The position numbers and the translations under genes were made by a program. DNA of 25,797 nucleotides from a virus, in IMG/VR virus record IMGVR_UViG_3300045411_000518, positions 1 through 25,797 of that record; one strand, written 5' to 3'. Below the pieces are notes generated by a model, which saw only the letters and a list, made by a program, of their open reading frames with translations, was not told the DNA's origin and did no database searches. Shown here piece by piece: positions 1 to 8,091 of the stretch. The stretch's first letter is position 1; each line of letters begins with the position of its first letter.

Positions 1-870
1 GACATTTCTTATATAGATGTTGATCCAGATAGCAAAAGCGTTTCATATTTTCCTTTAGATAGAATAGATAGGTTGGGTATAGGAACAGAATCGGAAGCCA
101 TGGAAACTTTGGCAAAATATTGGCCTAAAAATCCACCAGAGAATTCTGATTTATGGACAAGTAAGTTTAGACAAAATATGTCTTGGGGCAAATTAATTAA
201 TAAATTATTTCCAGAACAATTTACAAACATGGACATAGATCGTTTCTATAATAGATACCGTCCAGAGATAGACTCCAGTAAGAGTGATAATAGATTTGAA
301 ATAGTTAGAGGTGATGATATTAAATATTGGTATTTAGAAGGGAGATACAATGGACAACTTGGTTCATGTATGAGACATACAACATGTCAAAATTTTTTTG
401 GAATATATACTAATAACCCAGAGAAATGTGGACTTTTAATATATCATGACGATGTTAAATCTGATAAGATATTGGGAAGAGCTCTTGTGTGGAATAATTT
501 GTTAAAACCGAGTGGTGATACGCAGGAAGATAAAAATCCATATTGGTTGTTAGATAGAGTATATTTTGTAGACGGAAGAGCGGATCTTCCAGCAATTTAT
601 CATAAATACGCTATTGATCATGGGTGGTTATATAAAGTAAATGATGCTTTTTTAATGGACGGGCAAAGAAAAACAACTTCTGTTGCAACTCGTTTAAAAC
701 CAGTTGAATATAGTTATTATCCTTATATGGATACTATGTGTTATTATACTCCATCCACAGGAAGAGCAGCATCTACTGCAGGAAATCCTGCAAAAGATCC
801 GAAAAATCCATCAAAGATTTTTCCAAGATATTCTTTGAGAAGCCAAAGTGGAGGATCGACTAGAGTTTAA
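1..870 (+). CDS. Paralogous phage protein A (5' partial), candidate internal head protein
   Basis: The reading frame is open from base 1, and the first residues (DISYIDVDP) align with SYIDVEP inside the next gene. The gene is therefore cut by the window edge, and the internal TTG at 73 is not its start. It is the first of four tandem paralogs. Shared blocks are a VRGDDIKYWY segment, GSCMRH with an invariant Cys, FFGIYTNNPEKCGLLIY, LGRALVW, LDRVYF, and a C-terminal YYPYMDTMCYYTPSTGR. I do not recognise the family by function. Similar unannotated proteins occur in large phages, as I recall. The next gene starts 25 bases downstream on the same strand, so the four are probably co-transcribed. The N-terminus, where a targeting peptide would lie, is outside the window. 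Confidence 0.8.
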   Translation, partial: DISYIDVDPDSKSVSYFPLDRIDRLGIGTESEAMETLAKYWPKNPPENSDLWTSKFRQNMSWGKLINKLFPEQFTNMDIDRFYNRYRPEIDSSKSDNRFEIVRGDDIKYWYLEGRYNGQLGSCMRHTTCQNFFGIYTNNPEKCGLLIYHDDVKSDKILGRALVWNNLLKPSGDTQEDKNPYWLLDRVYFVDGRADLPAIYHKYAIDHGWLYKVNDAFLMDGQRKTTSVATRLKPVEYSYYPYMDTMCYYTPSTGRAASTAGNPAKDPKNPSKIFPRYSLRSQSGGSTRV

Positions 871-894
871 TATAAAAAATAAATATATAGAATA

Positions 895-1935
895 ATGAGC
901 ACATTAGCACCGTACAAAACATTTCTTAATGAAGCTGACGAAGTATCTCCAGACGATTCTAAGAAATTTGTTAAAGGAGATAAAAAATTAATGAAATTGT
1001 TTTTATCGCCAAAATTAACAGATATTCTTAATAAAATGTCAAAAACTGGAGATTTTCAAGTTAAAACAGTAGCTAACAGAATATTAGGACTTAAAAATAC
1101 TGATGAACTTTTTGATTTATCTTATATAGATGTCGAACCAAATAAAGATGATACTTTATCTTTTATGCCGTCGGCTAGAGCTTGGCGTAATATGGAATTT
1201 GCTGATCAAGAAGATGCTAACAAAGAACCGACTACAGAGGATCCTTGTTGGAAAGCTTCTGGAAGACAAGCAGTGGCTGTTGGTAAATTTATCAATAAAT
1301 TATTCGATGATTTTTCTGATGTGTCTATTGCTAGATTTGTTAATGCTTATAAGGCTGAAATTGCTGCTACTCAAATATTTAATAGGTTTAAAATTGTTAG
1401 AGGTCAAGACATCAGACAATATTATAGTGAAAGAACTTATGCTGGAAAAGAAGGAACTCTGGGAGGATCCTGTATGAGATATGATAATTGTCAACCATTT
1501 TTTGATATTTATTGTGAAAATCCTGAGAAAATCGGATTAATAATTTTAACAAATTTTGATAATAAATTGATAGGACGAGCTTTATTATGGGGTCCACTTA
1601 GAAAACCCACAGATAAAATATTTATGGATAGAATCTATACAATAAAACAATCAGACGAGGAATTATTTAAAAAATTCGCAATTGAAAATGATTGGCTTTT
1701 TAAATATGCACAACAAGCTCACGATGTTTCTTATATTGAAGGCGGACAACGAATAAATAAATCTATGGCTGTTCCACTAAAACCAAAACAATATAGATAT
1801 TATCCATATATGGACACTATGAAATATTATAATCCTGGAACAGGTCGTATAGGTTCAGATCCAGGAAATCCAGTTATAGATCATAAAAGAGTCTTATTGG
1901 AAGGAGCAGATGGATCAGCTAAAAAATTAGATTAA
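895..1935 (+). CDS. Paralogous phage protein B with capsid-targeting-like N-terminus
   Basis: 346 residues, the only array member that is both full length and has a clear N-terminal targeting-like peptide. It begins MSTLAPYKTFLNEADEV. The segment YKTFLNE-A resembles the capsid-targeting sequence of T4 internal proteins (MKTYQEFIAEA in IPIII), which the gp21 protease cuts after (L/I)-x-E; here that would be after E13. Shared family blocks follow: SYIDVEP (about residue 75), KIVRGQDIRQYY, GGSCMRYDNCQPFFDIY, LIGRALLWGPLRKP, MDRIYT and YYPYMDTMKYYNPGTGR. Catalytic function is unknown. The invariant Cys of SCMR and the Asp-Arg of DRIY are candidate functional residues. Start ATG at 895 has an AT-rich leader and no Shine-Dalgarno. 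Being an injected or head-internal protein is an inference from the N-terminus only. Confidence 0.85.
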   Translation: MSTLAPYKTFLNEADEVSPDDSKKFVKGDKKLMKLFLSPKLTDILNKMSKTGDFQVKTVANRILGLKNTDELFDLSYIDVEPNKDDTLSFMPSARAWRNMEFADQEDANKEPTTEDPCWKASGRQAVAVGKFINKLFDDFSDVSIARFVNAYKAEIAATQIFNRFKIVRGQDIRQYYSERTYAGKEGTLGGSCMRYDNCQPFFDIYCENPEKIGLIILTNFDNKLIGRALLWGPLRKPTDKIFMDRIYTIKQSDEELFKKFAIENDWLFKYAQQAHDVSYIEGGQRINKSMAVPLKPKQYRYYPYMDTMKYYNPGTGRIGSDPGNPVIDHKRVLLEGADGSAKKLD

Positions 1936-1938
1936 AAT

Positions 1939-3003
1939 ATGGTACTTAGAAATTTTAATGGTTATATTTATGAAGATTTAGCAGCACTGAAAGAGCTTCC
2001 AATGTTCTATTCACCAAAATTTCGTAATATTTTGGAAAAACTGGATTCTAATGTCGCTAAAGACTTGTTAGCTCTTACTAAAAGTGAACAAAAATTTTCA
2101 GCTTCTTATGCAGATTTAGCAGCCGATAACGATTTAGATTTTTTAACAGTTCTTCCAGTAAATAGAATTCCAAGATTAGAGGGAGTTACAGAAGAAGATA
2201 TAGAAAATCCAAAAGATAACAGCGTTCTGTGGCGCGAAAAATTCAGACAAAAAGTAAGAATAGGAGCTTTCGTTACAAAAGTTCTTCCAAAATATGCAGG
2301 AAGTAAAGATCTTGAAATTTTCGTTCATCAAGTAAAAGGAAAACTTGACGCTGGTAATTATATATTAAGAATAGTAAAAGGCGAGGAATTAAGAGGGTGG
2401 TATCATGTTTCCACGTATTATAATCCACATCCAGGTATGGAAGAACCTCCCGAGGAAGGAGTATTAGATGTAAGAACTCCACTCATGCGCTCTTGTTTAA
2501 AACAGCCCGAAAAGCAGCCATTTTTTGATATGTATGTTGAAAATCCAGATATATGTGGGATGCTTATAATGACAAATAAAGATAATAAATTAATAGCAAG
2601 AGCCATTGTATGGTTTAATGTTTTTATGGTAGATAATCCTCAAAATCCAACAAAAGGAGTTATATTAGACAGGATATATTATACAAACGAATCAGATGTA
2701 AATATATTTATAGATTATTTTAAAGAAAATGGTTGGTGGTATAAAACAAATCAAGCAAAAGGATGTGAAACTTATGTTGTTAATGATGTAGTTACTAATA
2801 AACCTCTTACAGTAAAATTAACAAAAGCTGGTCATTTTGAAAAATATCCTTACATGGACACTTTTTGTTATTATACGCCAGAAACTGGAAGACTCGCATC
2901 TTCGAGAGGGAAACCAGCTAAAAATCCGAAAACTGGTGAATTTTTTGAAAAATTATTACTTCAAAAAGCAAATGGAGGATTTAAAAGATTATTGCCTAAA
3001 TAA
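1939..3003 (+). CDS. Paralogous phage protein C (divergent array member)
   Basis: 354 residues, starting three bases after the stop of the preceding paralog, so translation is probably coupled. It is the most diverged member. The Cys block reads RSCLKQPEKQPFFDMYVENPDICGML, so the Arg after SCM is replaced by Lys. An insertion rich in Pro and Glu (HPGMEEPPEEG) lies before that block. The remaining blocks are RIVKGEELRGWY, LIARAIVWFN, LDRIYY and KYPYMDTFCYYTPETGR. The N-terminus (MVLRNFNGYIYED) lacks LNEA but offers I-Y-E before Asp as a possible (L/I)-x-E protease site. Function is unknown. A long overlapping frame at 2837-3025 is a shadow. Confidence 0.82.
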   Translation: MVLRNFNGYIYEDLAALKELPMFYSPKFRNILEKLDSNVAKDLLALTKSEQKFSASYADLAADNDLDFLTVLPVNRIPRLEGVTEEDIENPKDNSVLWREKFRQKVRIGAFVTKVLPKYAGSKDLEIFVHQVKGKLDAGNYILRIVKGEELRGWYHVSTYYNPHPGMEEPPEEGVLDVRTPLMRSCLKQPEKQPFFDMYVENPDICGMLIMTNKDNKLIARAIVWFNVFMVDNPQNPTKGVILDRIYYTNESDVNIFIDYFKENGWWYKTNQAKGCETYVVNDVVTNKPLTVKLTKAGHFEKYPYMDTFCYYTPETGRLASSRGKPAKNPKTGEFFEKLLLQKANGGFKRLLPK

Positions 3004-3021
3004 AAATAAACAAATTAACAA

Positions 3022-3964
3022 ATGATACTATATAACTATATCGAATTTTTAAATGAAGCAAATGAGGTAGTTTTAGACATTTCAGGTAAATTACAAAGGG
3101 TATTAAAATCAATGAAAGACCCTATAGCCAATGATATATTAAAAGTATCTTGTCACGGCGAAACACCAGGAACATACGATATAGCTTATTTAGATTATTT
3201 CGAAGATAAAAGTAAAAAAGATAAAATATCTTTTCTTCCAGCGAACAAAATTGTTTCTGGTGAAATGGGAGATCCTTTCACGACAAAAGGTAGACAAGAA
3301 ATGTCTGTTGGTAAGATAGTAAATAAATTATTTCCAAACAAATTTACACAACCACAGATAGAAGCTTTTGTTAATAGTTTTAAGACAGAATTGACAAAAC
3401 ATTTTGCTAAAATAAAATTAGTTGAAGGCGAAGAAATTCGTTATTGGTATTTGGATGAACATTATGCCGGAAAACATGGTGATGTAAATAGCTCTTGTAT
3501 GAGATACAAAAACTCTCAAAAGTTTTTTGATATTTATTGCAATAATCCCGAAAAATGTAAATTGGCTGTATATCTTACAGACGATGATAAAAAATTATTA
3601 GGAAGAGCATTTAGTTTGGTGGGGATTGCGCAAACCAACAGGAAAAATTTATATGGATAGAATATATACAATACACGACGCCGATAAAAAATTATTTATA
3701 GATTTCGCTGAAGGTAATAAATGGTTGCATAAAGCACAACAAGTTATGGGGGACGCGTCTTATATAGATGAAGGTAAAAAAGTATATAGCTCGGTTGCTA
3801 TACAATTAAAACCAGTAGAATACAAATTTTATCCATCGTTAGATACTTTATCATATTATACACCAGCGACTGGTAGATTAGGATCAAATGCTGGTAATTA
3901 TACAGGCCATCCACGTTATACTTTAAATAGTACGACTGGAAACGCAAATAAAATAGATAGATAA
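3022..3964 (+). pseudogene. Paralogous phage protein D, frameshifted
   Basis: The fourth array member is split into two frames. The first (3022-3660) begins MILYNYIEFLNEANEV, a targeting-like peptide with L-N-E before Ala at residues 10-13. It carries KLVEGEEIRYWY and SSCMRYKNSQKFFDIY, then runs into unrelated residues and a TAG. The second frame (open past 3626) continues the family exactly with LRKPTGKIYMDRIYT and YPSLDTLSYYTPATGR, and ends at 3964. Removing one T from the TTT at 3610-3612 restores GRALVWWGLRKPTG, matching the GRALVW and LLWGPLRKP of the paralogs. It is therefore either a recent single-base insertion or a sequencing/assembly error. No obvious slippery heptamer is present. 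Confidence 0.8.
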
Positions 3965-4020
3965 AAATTAGACAAATTAAATTACTATTGCTAAAATCAA
4001 CTAAAAAATAAAAAACCCAC

Positions 4021-4284
4021 ATGGATTGTGAGATCAAAATGTCCAGATTTAAGGACATTAGTGATAACATAACTAGCACAGATCATGACTGTAATTCAAA
4101 AACTTTAAAATTGCACTATAAATGCGAACCAGATTCCAGATGTATAAGAAATATCATTTCTTATCTGCGCTCTACTGATTGGAAAGATTATAGATTTAAT
4201 GAATACAGCGTGAAGAAAAATAATTGTGATTTTGTTATTACTTTCGGATATGTAGTTCCACAAAAGATGGTTTTTTCTAAATGA
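4021..4284 (+). CDS. Small hypothetical protein (87 aa)
   Basis: An 87-residue frame beginning MDCEIKMSRFKD, preceded by an A-rich leader of the same type as its neighbours. It has five Cys residues spread through the chain (DCE, HDCN, KCEP, RCIR, NNCD) but no recognisable zinc-ribbon spacing. No signal peptide or membrane segment is visible. I do not recognise a family. An internal ATG at 4039 (residue 7) is an alternative start. It stands alone between the paralog array and the next small gene, on the same strand, and ends with TGA. Confidence 0.6.
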   Translation: MDCEIKMSRFKDISDNITSTDHDCNSKTLKLHYKCEPDSRCIRNIISYLRSTDWKDYRFNEYSVKKNNCDFVITFGYVVPQKMVFSK

Positions 4285-4329
4285 GATAATATATTTATTA
4301 TATATATATCCGAAAAACCATTAAAAAAT

Positions 4330-4566
4330 ATGACTACAGATAGCATTTTTTATATCTTTATCGAAGAGCAGAACGAAAAATGTGTTATCAAAATTGTTCA
4401 AGACTTCGATTGGAAAATTGCACTCGTCGCTGGATTAGAGCCCAAAGACTTATTGTTTTCTTATTCCAATAAATTTCTCATTGATGATATTATAGATGAT
4501 TTGAGAAATCAATATGATTATGTTGAAGAAATTTCTTATCTAGACATAGACGATTATCTGTCTTAA
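4330..4566 (+). CDS. Small acidic hypothetical protein (78 aa)
   Basis: A 78-residue, Asp/Glu-rich frame beginning MTTDSIFYIFIEEQ and ending DIDDYLS. The start is preceded by ATTAAAAAAT, typical for this genome. The alternation of hydrophobic and acidic residues suggests a small folded alpha/beta domain, but no family is recognised. An AT-rich stretch with a promoter-like TAATATATTTATTATATATA lies between it and the preceding small gene. Codon use matches the neighbours. Confidence 0.6.
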   Translation: MTTDSIFYIFIEEQNEKCVIKIVQDFDWKIALVAGLEPKDLLFSYSNKFLIDDIIDDLRNQYDYVEEISYLDIDDYLS

Positions 4567-4592
4567 AATTGGAAAAAAATCATTTTTTTTTG

Positions 4593-4602
4593 TTAATATA
4601 TA
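4593..4602 (+). promoter_or_regulatory. Promoter-like TTAATATATA motif
   Basis: One copy of the recurrent TTTAATATATAG-like motif, in the 98-base gap upstream of the repeat-protein gene at 4665. The context is a T-run, then TGTTAATATATATCTTTG. About 60 bases of A-rich leader separate it from the start codon, longer than for the other copies. Confidence 0.4.
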
Positions 4603-4664
4603 TCTTTGTATTGTATCAAAAAATTACAAAATGTAAAAGATACGATAAAAAATAAATTAAAAAT

Positions 4665-5399
4665 ATGGAAAATAAACCAGGAAAAAATGCTTTTGATGAG
4701 AAAGGCATTAACAAAAAGCTAAACAATTTATTAGATTTTGAAGATTTCGAAAAAAATTGGAAATCTAAGGAGCAAAAACCAGATGATAATACTGACACAG
4801 GATTAGATGTTGTTGGTGATATCAGTGGTAAACCGGGTAAACAAGAAATGGAAGATTGGTATGATGATAATACCGATAAACCAGGTAAAAATGTAGTTAA
4901 AGAAGGTAATGAGCCTGGTGTTGATCCTATAGGACATGGTGAAAAAGGCGATGATATGCCATACGAAACAGAAGTTAATGATTTTGTTAAAAATTGGTCG
5001 CCAAAATCTCAAAAAACAACAAAACACACAGATACTGGTTTGGATATAGTTGAATCTAATGATCCAGGCATTGACGTTTTTGATATAAAAGGAAACAAAA
5101 GAGTATATGGTGATAATGGTGAATATATGGGATTTAATAAACTCAATAATTTATTATCTTATGATGATTTTGAAAAAATTTGGAAATCTAAAGAACAAAA
5201 AGCAACAAAAAGAACAGATACTGGTCTTGATGTTGTAAATGAAAAAAAGAATAAGCCTTTCTTTCTACAATCACAACCATCTAAAAAAAGAATGAAGAAA
5301 TATGGCAGAGGAAATCCAGATAAATATGGTAGAGGAAATCCAGGAGCGTATGGTAAGGGAAGACCAGGTGAGTACGGCAAAGGAAATCCAGCAAGTTAA
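4665..5399 (+). CDS. Disordered repeat protein of unknown function
   Basis: 244 residues, highly charged, low in hydrophobics and probably largely disordered. Three imperfect repeats are visible at about residues 19-50, 103-129 and 160-191. Each has an aromatic-acidic helix (DFEDFEKNW, VNDFVKNW, SYDDFEKIW), a linker rich in Lys, Ser and Gln, and the strongly kept ending TDTGLD(V/I)V. The C-terminus (212-243) has four eight-residue units of the form x-Y-G-(R/K)-G-(N/R)-P-x. Repeated short linear motifs joined by flexible linkers suggest a tether that docks onto several copies of a partner protein; this is inference. It lies directly upstream of the 429-residue gene on the same strand. No family is recognised. 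Confidence 0.7.
   Translation: MENKPGKNAFDEKGINKKLNNLLDFEDFEKNWKSKEQKPDDNTDTGLDVVGDISGKPGKQEMEDWYDDNTDKPGKNVVKEGNEPGVDPIGHGEKGDDMPYETEVNDFVKNWSPKSQKTTKHTDTGLDIVESNDPGIDVFDIKGNKRVYGDNGEYMGFNKLNNLLSYDDFEKIWKSKEQKATKRTDTGLDVVNEKKNKPFFLQSQPSKKRMKKYGRGNPDKYGRGNPGAYGKGRPGEYGKGNPAS
5298..5393 (+). repeat. Four 24-bp in-frame repeats encoding YGRGNPG-type units
   Basis: The 3' end of the repeat-protein gene holds four tandem 24-base units. They encode KYGRGNPD, KYGRGNPG, AYGKGRPG and EYGKGNPA. The units are basic and glycine-rich, in contrast to the acidic body of the protein. Confidence 0.75.
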
Positions 5400-5438
5400 T
5401 GATAAATATAGAAAAAATAAAAAATAAATAAAACAGAT

Positions 5439-6728
5439 ATGAAAAACCTAAAATTAGAATTATTCAATTTCAAGAACAGATTGACATTTGATCAAACTGA
5501 TATTTCAAGCTTAGTGGAAGGATTTATTATCAATTATGATAATTTCTCAGAGAAAGAGCTTGTTAAAGCCGTTAATGAAAAACTGTTAAAGTACACCTAT
5601 GATACTGACGTAAAAAGATTTTTAGAAAGCTTGGATACAGAAATGAAATCATATCCATTGGTTTATGAATTAAAAGATCTTTATAAACGTGTTGAGAGAG
5701 AGAATCAAGGTATGTTATACCGTCAACCTCTTAACACAATATTAGAAATCATCAACAAGGCGGACGATGATGCACGTATGGAATCAATACTTAATGAGCT
5801 TCGTATTTACGATTGGGTCCCACAAATTAAAAGCTTCGTATTCAATTTAACAAAATCTCCATTAGAAAGACAAAATATGTCTAATAGTGGTAAAGGCGAA
5901 AAAGTTTATACTATTGTAGAAAAAATCGAAAATGGTTATATGGCATTTGTAGCTGACAGGTGGTTTATGATTGACGATAAAGAAGTAAAACAAGTTCTAG
6001 CAGAAGATTACATTCAAGATGATGATAAAATAAAAGAAATCAGAATTCTAGAGCAATGTATGAAGCTTTCAACCATTGAAAATGAAAAAGTAACATTCAA
6101 AATTGACGAAAACGTACAATTAAGTCTTTCAACAAAGAACGACAAATCTATGTTTATCAATGAAGAAAAGTTAGATGCAGAAACAACTCTTGAGAATGTT
6201 TTTAATTCGCCTATTATTCCTTATTTAAAGAGAGATTATTTCTTATTGATCAGCACATTAAAAGAAAATTTAAATAACCTCGTAGAATTAGATATAGCTT
6301 TAAAGGTAACAAATATTCTTAATCCTTATTTAGAATCATATGCTTTCAATTATAAAGATAAAATGTATTTATATAGCAAAGATATTAGAACTGGTAGCAG
6401 CTTCTATCAATACGAATCTGTTAACGAACTTATCAATGATGTAAAGAAAGATTTAGATTTTGATTTAACTCATTTCTTCGAAAACAAATTATCTAATGAA
6501 TTGAAAAAATTGAAGACCTTAGAAGATAAAGAAAAATCTATCGAGATTAAAATTAAAGACATTAATGAAGCCATCGAAGAACTCAAAAATGAGCAAGCTT
6601 TATTAGAATCAGACAAATCGCTGAAATTAACTTTCGATAATTTATTAATTCACAGACATAATTTATACAAGGAATTAAACGCCACAAAAGACGAAAAAAT
6701 TCAATTTAAGAAGTCTCTAATTAAGTAA
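5439..6728 (+). CDS. Probable virion structural protein (429 aa), unknown role
   Basis: 429 residues with no signal peptide or membrane segment. The first 130 residues look helical. A central beta-rich part (about 150-260) contains KVYTIVEKIENGYMAFVADRWFMI. The last 75 residues are a strongly predicted coiled coil rich in Glu and Lys (LKTLEDKEKSIEIKIKDINEA). Compared with its neighbours it uses more C-ending codons (TTC, AAC, ATC), as do the capsid and protease-scaffold genes; this suggests high expression. The gene is closed by a strong terminator. An L-V-E-G at residues 25-28 matches the prohead-protease cleavage consensus. A structural role is inferred from position, codon use and terminator; the family is not recognised. 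Confidence 0.75.
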   Translation: MKNLKLELFNFKNRLTFDQTDISSLVEGFIINYDNFSEKELVKAVNEKLLKYTYDTDVKRFLESLDTEMKSYPLVYELKDLYKRVERENQGMLYRQPLNTILEIINKADDDARMESILNELRIYDWVPQIKSFVFNLTKSPLERQNMSNSGKGEKVYTIVEKIENGYMAFVADRWFMIDDKEVKQVLAEDYIQDDDKIKEIRILEQCMKLSTIENEKVTFKIDENVQLSLSTKNDKSMFINEEKLDAETTLENVFNSPIIPYLKRDYFLLISTLKENLNNLVELDIALKVTNILNPYLESYAFNYKDKMYLYSKDIRTGSSFYQYESVNELINDVKKDLDFDLTHFFENKLSNELKKLKTLEDKEKSIEIKIKDINEAIEELKNEQALLESDKSLKLTFDNLLIHRHNLYKELNATKDEKIQFKKSLIK

Positions 6729-6748
6729 TTATCAAGCCTTTATGAGAG

Positions 6749-6787
6749 AATGCCCATATTTATTGAAAAATATGGGCATTTTTATTT
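6749..6787 (+). terminator. Rho-independent terminator
   Basis: Inverted arms AATGCCCATATTT (6749-6761) and AAATATGGGCATT (6768-6780) enclose a six-base loop and are followed by TTTATTTTT. It lies 20 bases after the stop of the 429-residue gene, so it ends that transcript before the tnpB gene. Confidence 0.9.
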
Positions 6788-6811
6788 TTCGGAAAAATAT
6801 AACATTTTTAA

Positions 6812-6822
6812 TTTAATATATA
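6812..6822 (+). promoter_or_regulatory. TTTAATATATA promoter-like motif upstream of tnpB
   Basis: An exact TTTAATATATA, the same motif found before both fibre genes. It sits directly against the left hairpin of the tnpB unit. Either tnpB is read from a pre-existing phage promoter or the element carries a look-alike. Confidence 0.45.
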
Positions 6823-6827
6823 ATAAT

Positions 6828-6844
6828 GGGCGTAAAATACGCCC
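6828..6844 (+). repeat. Perfect hairpin at the tnpB left end
   Basis: GGGCGTAAAATACGCCC: seven-base arms GGGCGTA and TACGCCC with an AAA loop. Subterminal hairpins of this kind are recognised by TnpA at the ends of IS200/IS605 elements. It lies nine bases before the probable TnpB start, so it is the likely left-end structure. Confidence 0.65.
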
Positions 6845-6852
6845 AACGAAAT

Positions 6853-8091
6853 ATGAAAGCTATTAAAATACGACTCTATCCAAATAAGACACAAAAAAAT
6901 TATATGAAACGTTTATGCGGGTCATATAGAAAAGTTCATAATATGTGTTTGGAAAAGAAAATAAACGACTATAATTTAAACAAAAGTAATTTAGGATTAA
7001 AGGAACTCAGTAACTATTTTCATCATCATTTAATTATAAATAAAGATTTTTCTTATTTGAAAGAACATAACACGAAAGTATTAAAACAGTCTATTATAGA
7101 TATAATGAATGCTTACAAGAGATTTTATATCAATAATAACGGATTCCCGCAATATAAATCAAAGCACAATAAACAATCATGTAGATTTCCGCTCGAATCG
7201 ATATCTAAAACAAATACATATTTGGATAATAAAATAACATTAACTAAACAATTGAAGAAAATTAAATTTGAATGTTCAGAAAGAGATAAAAATTATATAT
7301 CTAACCATAAAGATAAAGTTAGATCAGCGACATTAACAATAACAAAATCGGATAAATGTTTTTTGTCAATTTTAATTGATAATGTTATTATTAAATCGAT
7401 AAATAAACCAGAAAAAAATATCGTTGGAATTGATATAGGAATTAAAAATTTTATGACATGCTCCGATGGTAAAATATTTCATAATTTAAATCTTAAAAAA
7501 TCAAATCTTAAAAAGTTAATAAAATTACAAAAACAATTATGTAAGAAAAAAATTGGAAGTAAAAATAGAAATAGAGCTAGAATTAGACTAGCAAAATTAT
7601 ACGAAAAATTAAATAATATTAAAATAAACTACATACATAACATTACAACCCAATTAGTTCGCGAGAATCAAACGATAGTGATTGAAAACTTAAATGTTAA
7701 AGGTATGTTAAAAAACCAATATCTATCAAAATCAATTCAAGATTTATCGATCAACGAAACATTTAGACAATTAAAATATAAATGTGATTGGTATGATAAA
7801 GATTTAATTGTGATAGATAAATGGTTTCCGTCTAGTAAATTGTGCTCAACTTGCGGGCATAAATATAAAAAATTATCTTTAAAGGAGCGAGAATGGATTT
7901 GTCCTATCTGTGAGACTAAACACGATAGAGATAATAATGCTAGCATAAATATAGAAAATGAAGGTAAAAGAATATTAGGGTTGCGTTGTCCCGAAATTAC
8001 GCTTGCGGACTATCCTCTTATGGACGAACATCATGAAAATGATCTAAGAAGTAATGATAGAGAGAAACAAGAAAAAATTTGTAATATATAG
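6853..8091 (+). CDS. tnpB: TnpB-family RNA-guided nuclease
   Basis: 412 residues from ATG 6853 (MKAIKIRLYPNKTQ, the usual TnpB opening). An upstream ATG at 6826 would add nine residues encoded by the hairpin and is less likely. Length fits the family (about 400 residues). Numbered from 6853: the RuvC motif I is GIDIGIKNF (Asp 194), motif II VIENLNVKGM (Glu 278), the zinc finger CSTC...CPIC (331-353), and motif III HDRDNNASIN (Asp 358/360). All catalytic and zinc residues are present, so the enzyme looks active. The C-terminus (CPEITLADYPLMDE) is the usual TnpB tail, whose coding DNA typically overlaps the omega RNA. TnpB cuts DNA next to a short target-adjacent motif using a guide read from the element's right flank. 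Confidence 0.92.
   Translation: MKAIKIRLYPNKTQKNYMKRLCGSYRKVHNMCLEKKINDYNLNKSNLGLKELSNYFHHHLIINKDFSYLKEHNTKVLKQSIIDIMNAYKRFYINNNGFPQYKSKHNKQSCRFPLESISKTNTYLDNKITLTKQLKKIKFECSERDKNYISNHKDKVRSATLTITKSDKCFLSILIDNVIIKSINKPEKNIVGIDIGIKNFMTCSDGKIFHNLNLKKSNLKKLIKLQKQLCKKKIGSKNRNRARIRLAKLYEKLNNIKINYIHNITTQLVRENQTIVIENLNVKGMLKNQYLSKSIQDLSINETFRQLKYKCDWYDKDLIVIDKWFPSSKLCSTCGHKYKKLSLKEREWICPICETKHDRDNNASINIENEGKRILGLRCPEITLADYPLMDEHHENDLRSNDREKQEKICNI

Larger units (their letters stand above)
6828..8091 (+). mobile_element. IS200/IS605-type tnpB-only unit (right end not defined)
   Basis: The unit comprises the left hairpin and a complete tnpB; no tnpA (HUH Tyr transposase) is present on either side. 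The right end, and any omega RNA overlapping the 3' end of tnpB, should lie near or beyond 8091, but I cannot place the boundary. It is inserted between a terminator and the late sigma factor gene. The element is thus either mobilised in trans or a resident guide-RNA nuclease. Confidence 0.6.

Noticed and set aside
73-870. TTG at 73 as start of the first gene
   Set aside because: The frame is open from base 1 and residues before 73 align with the paralogs, so the gene is truncated by the window.
3605-3630. Programmed ribosomal frameshift in the fourth paralog
   Set aside because: No slippery heptamer or stable downstream structure is apparent, and none of the other three copies needs a shift.
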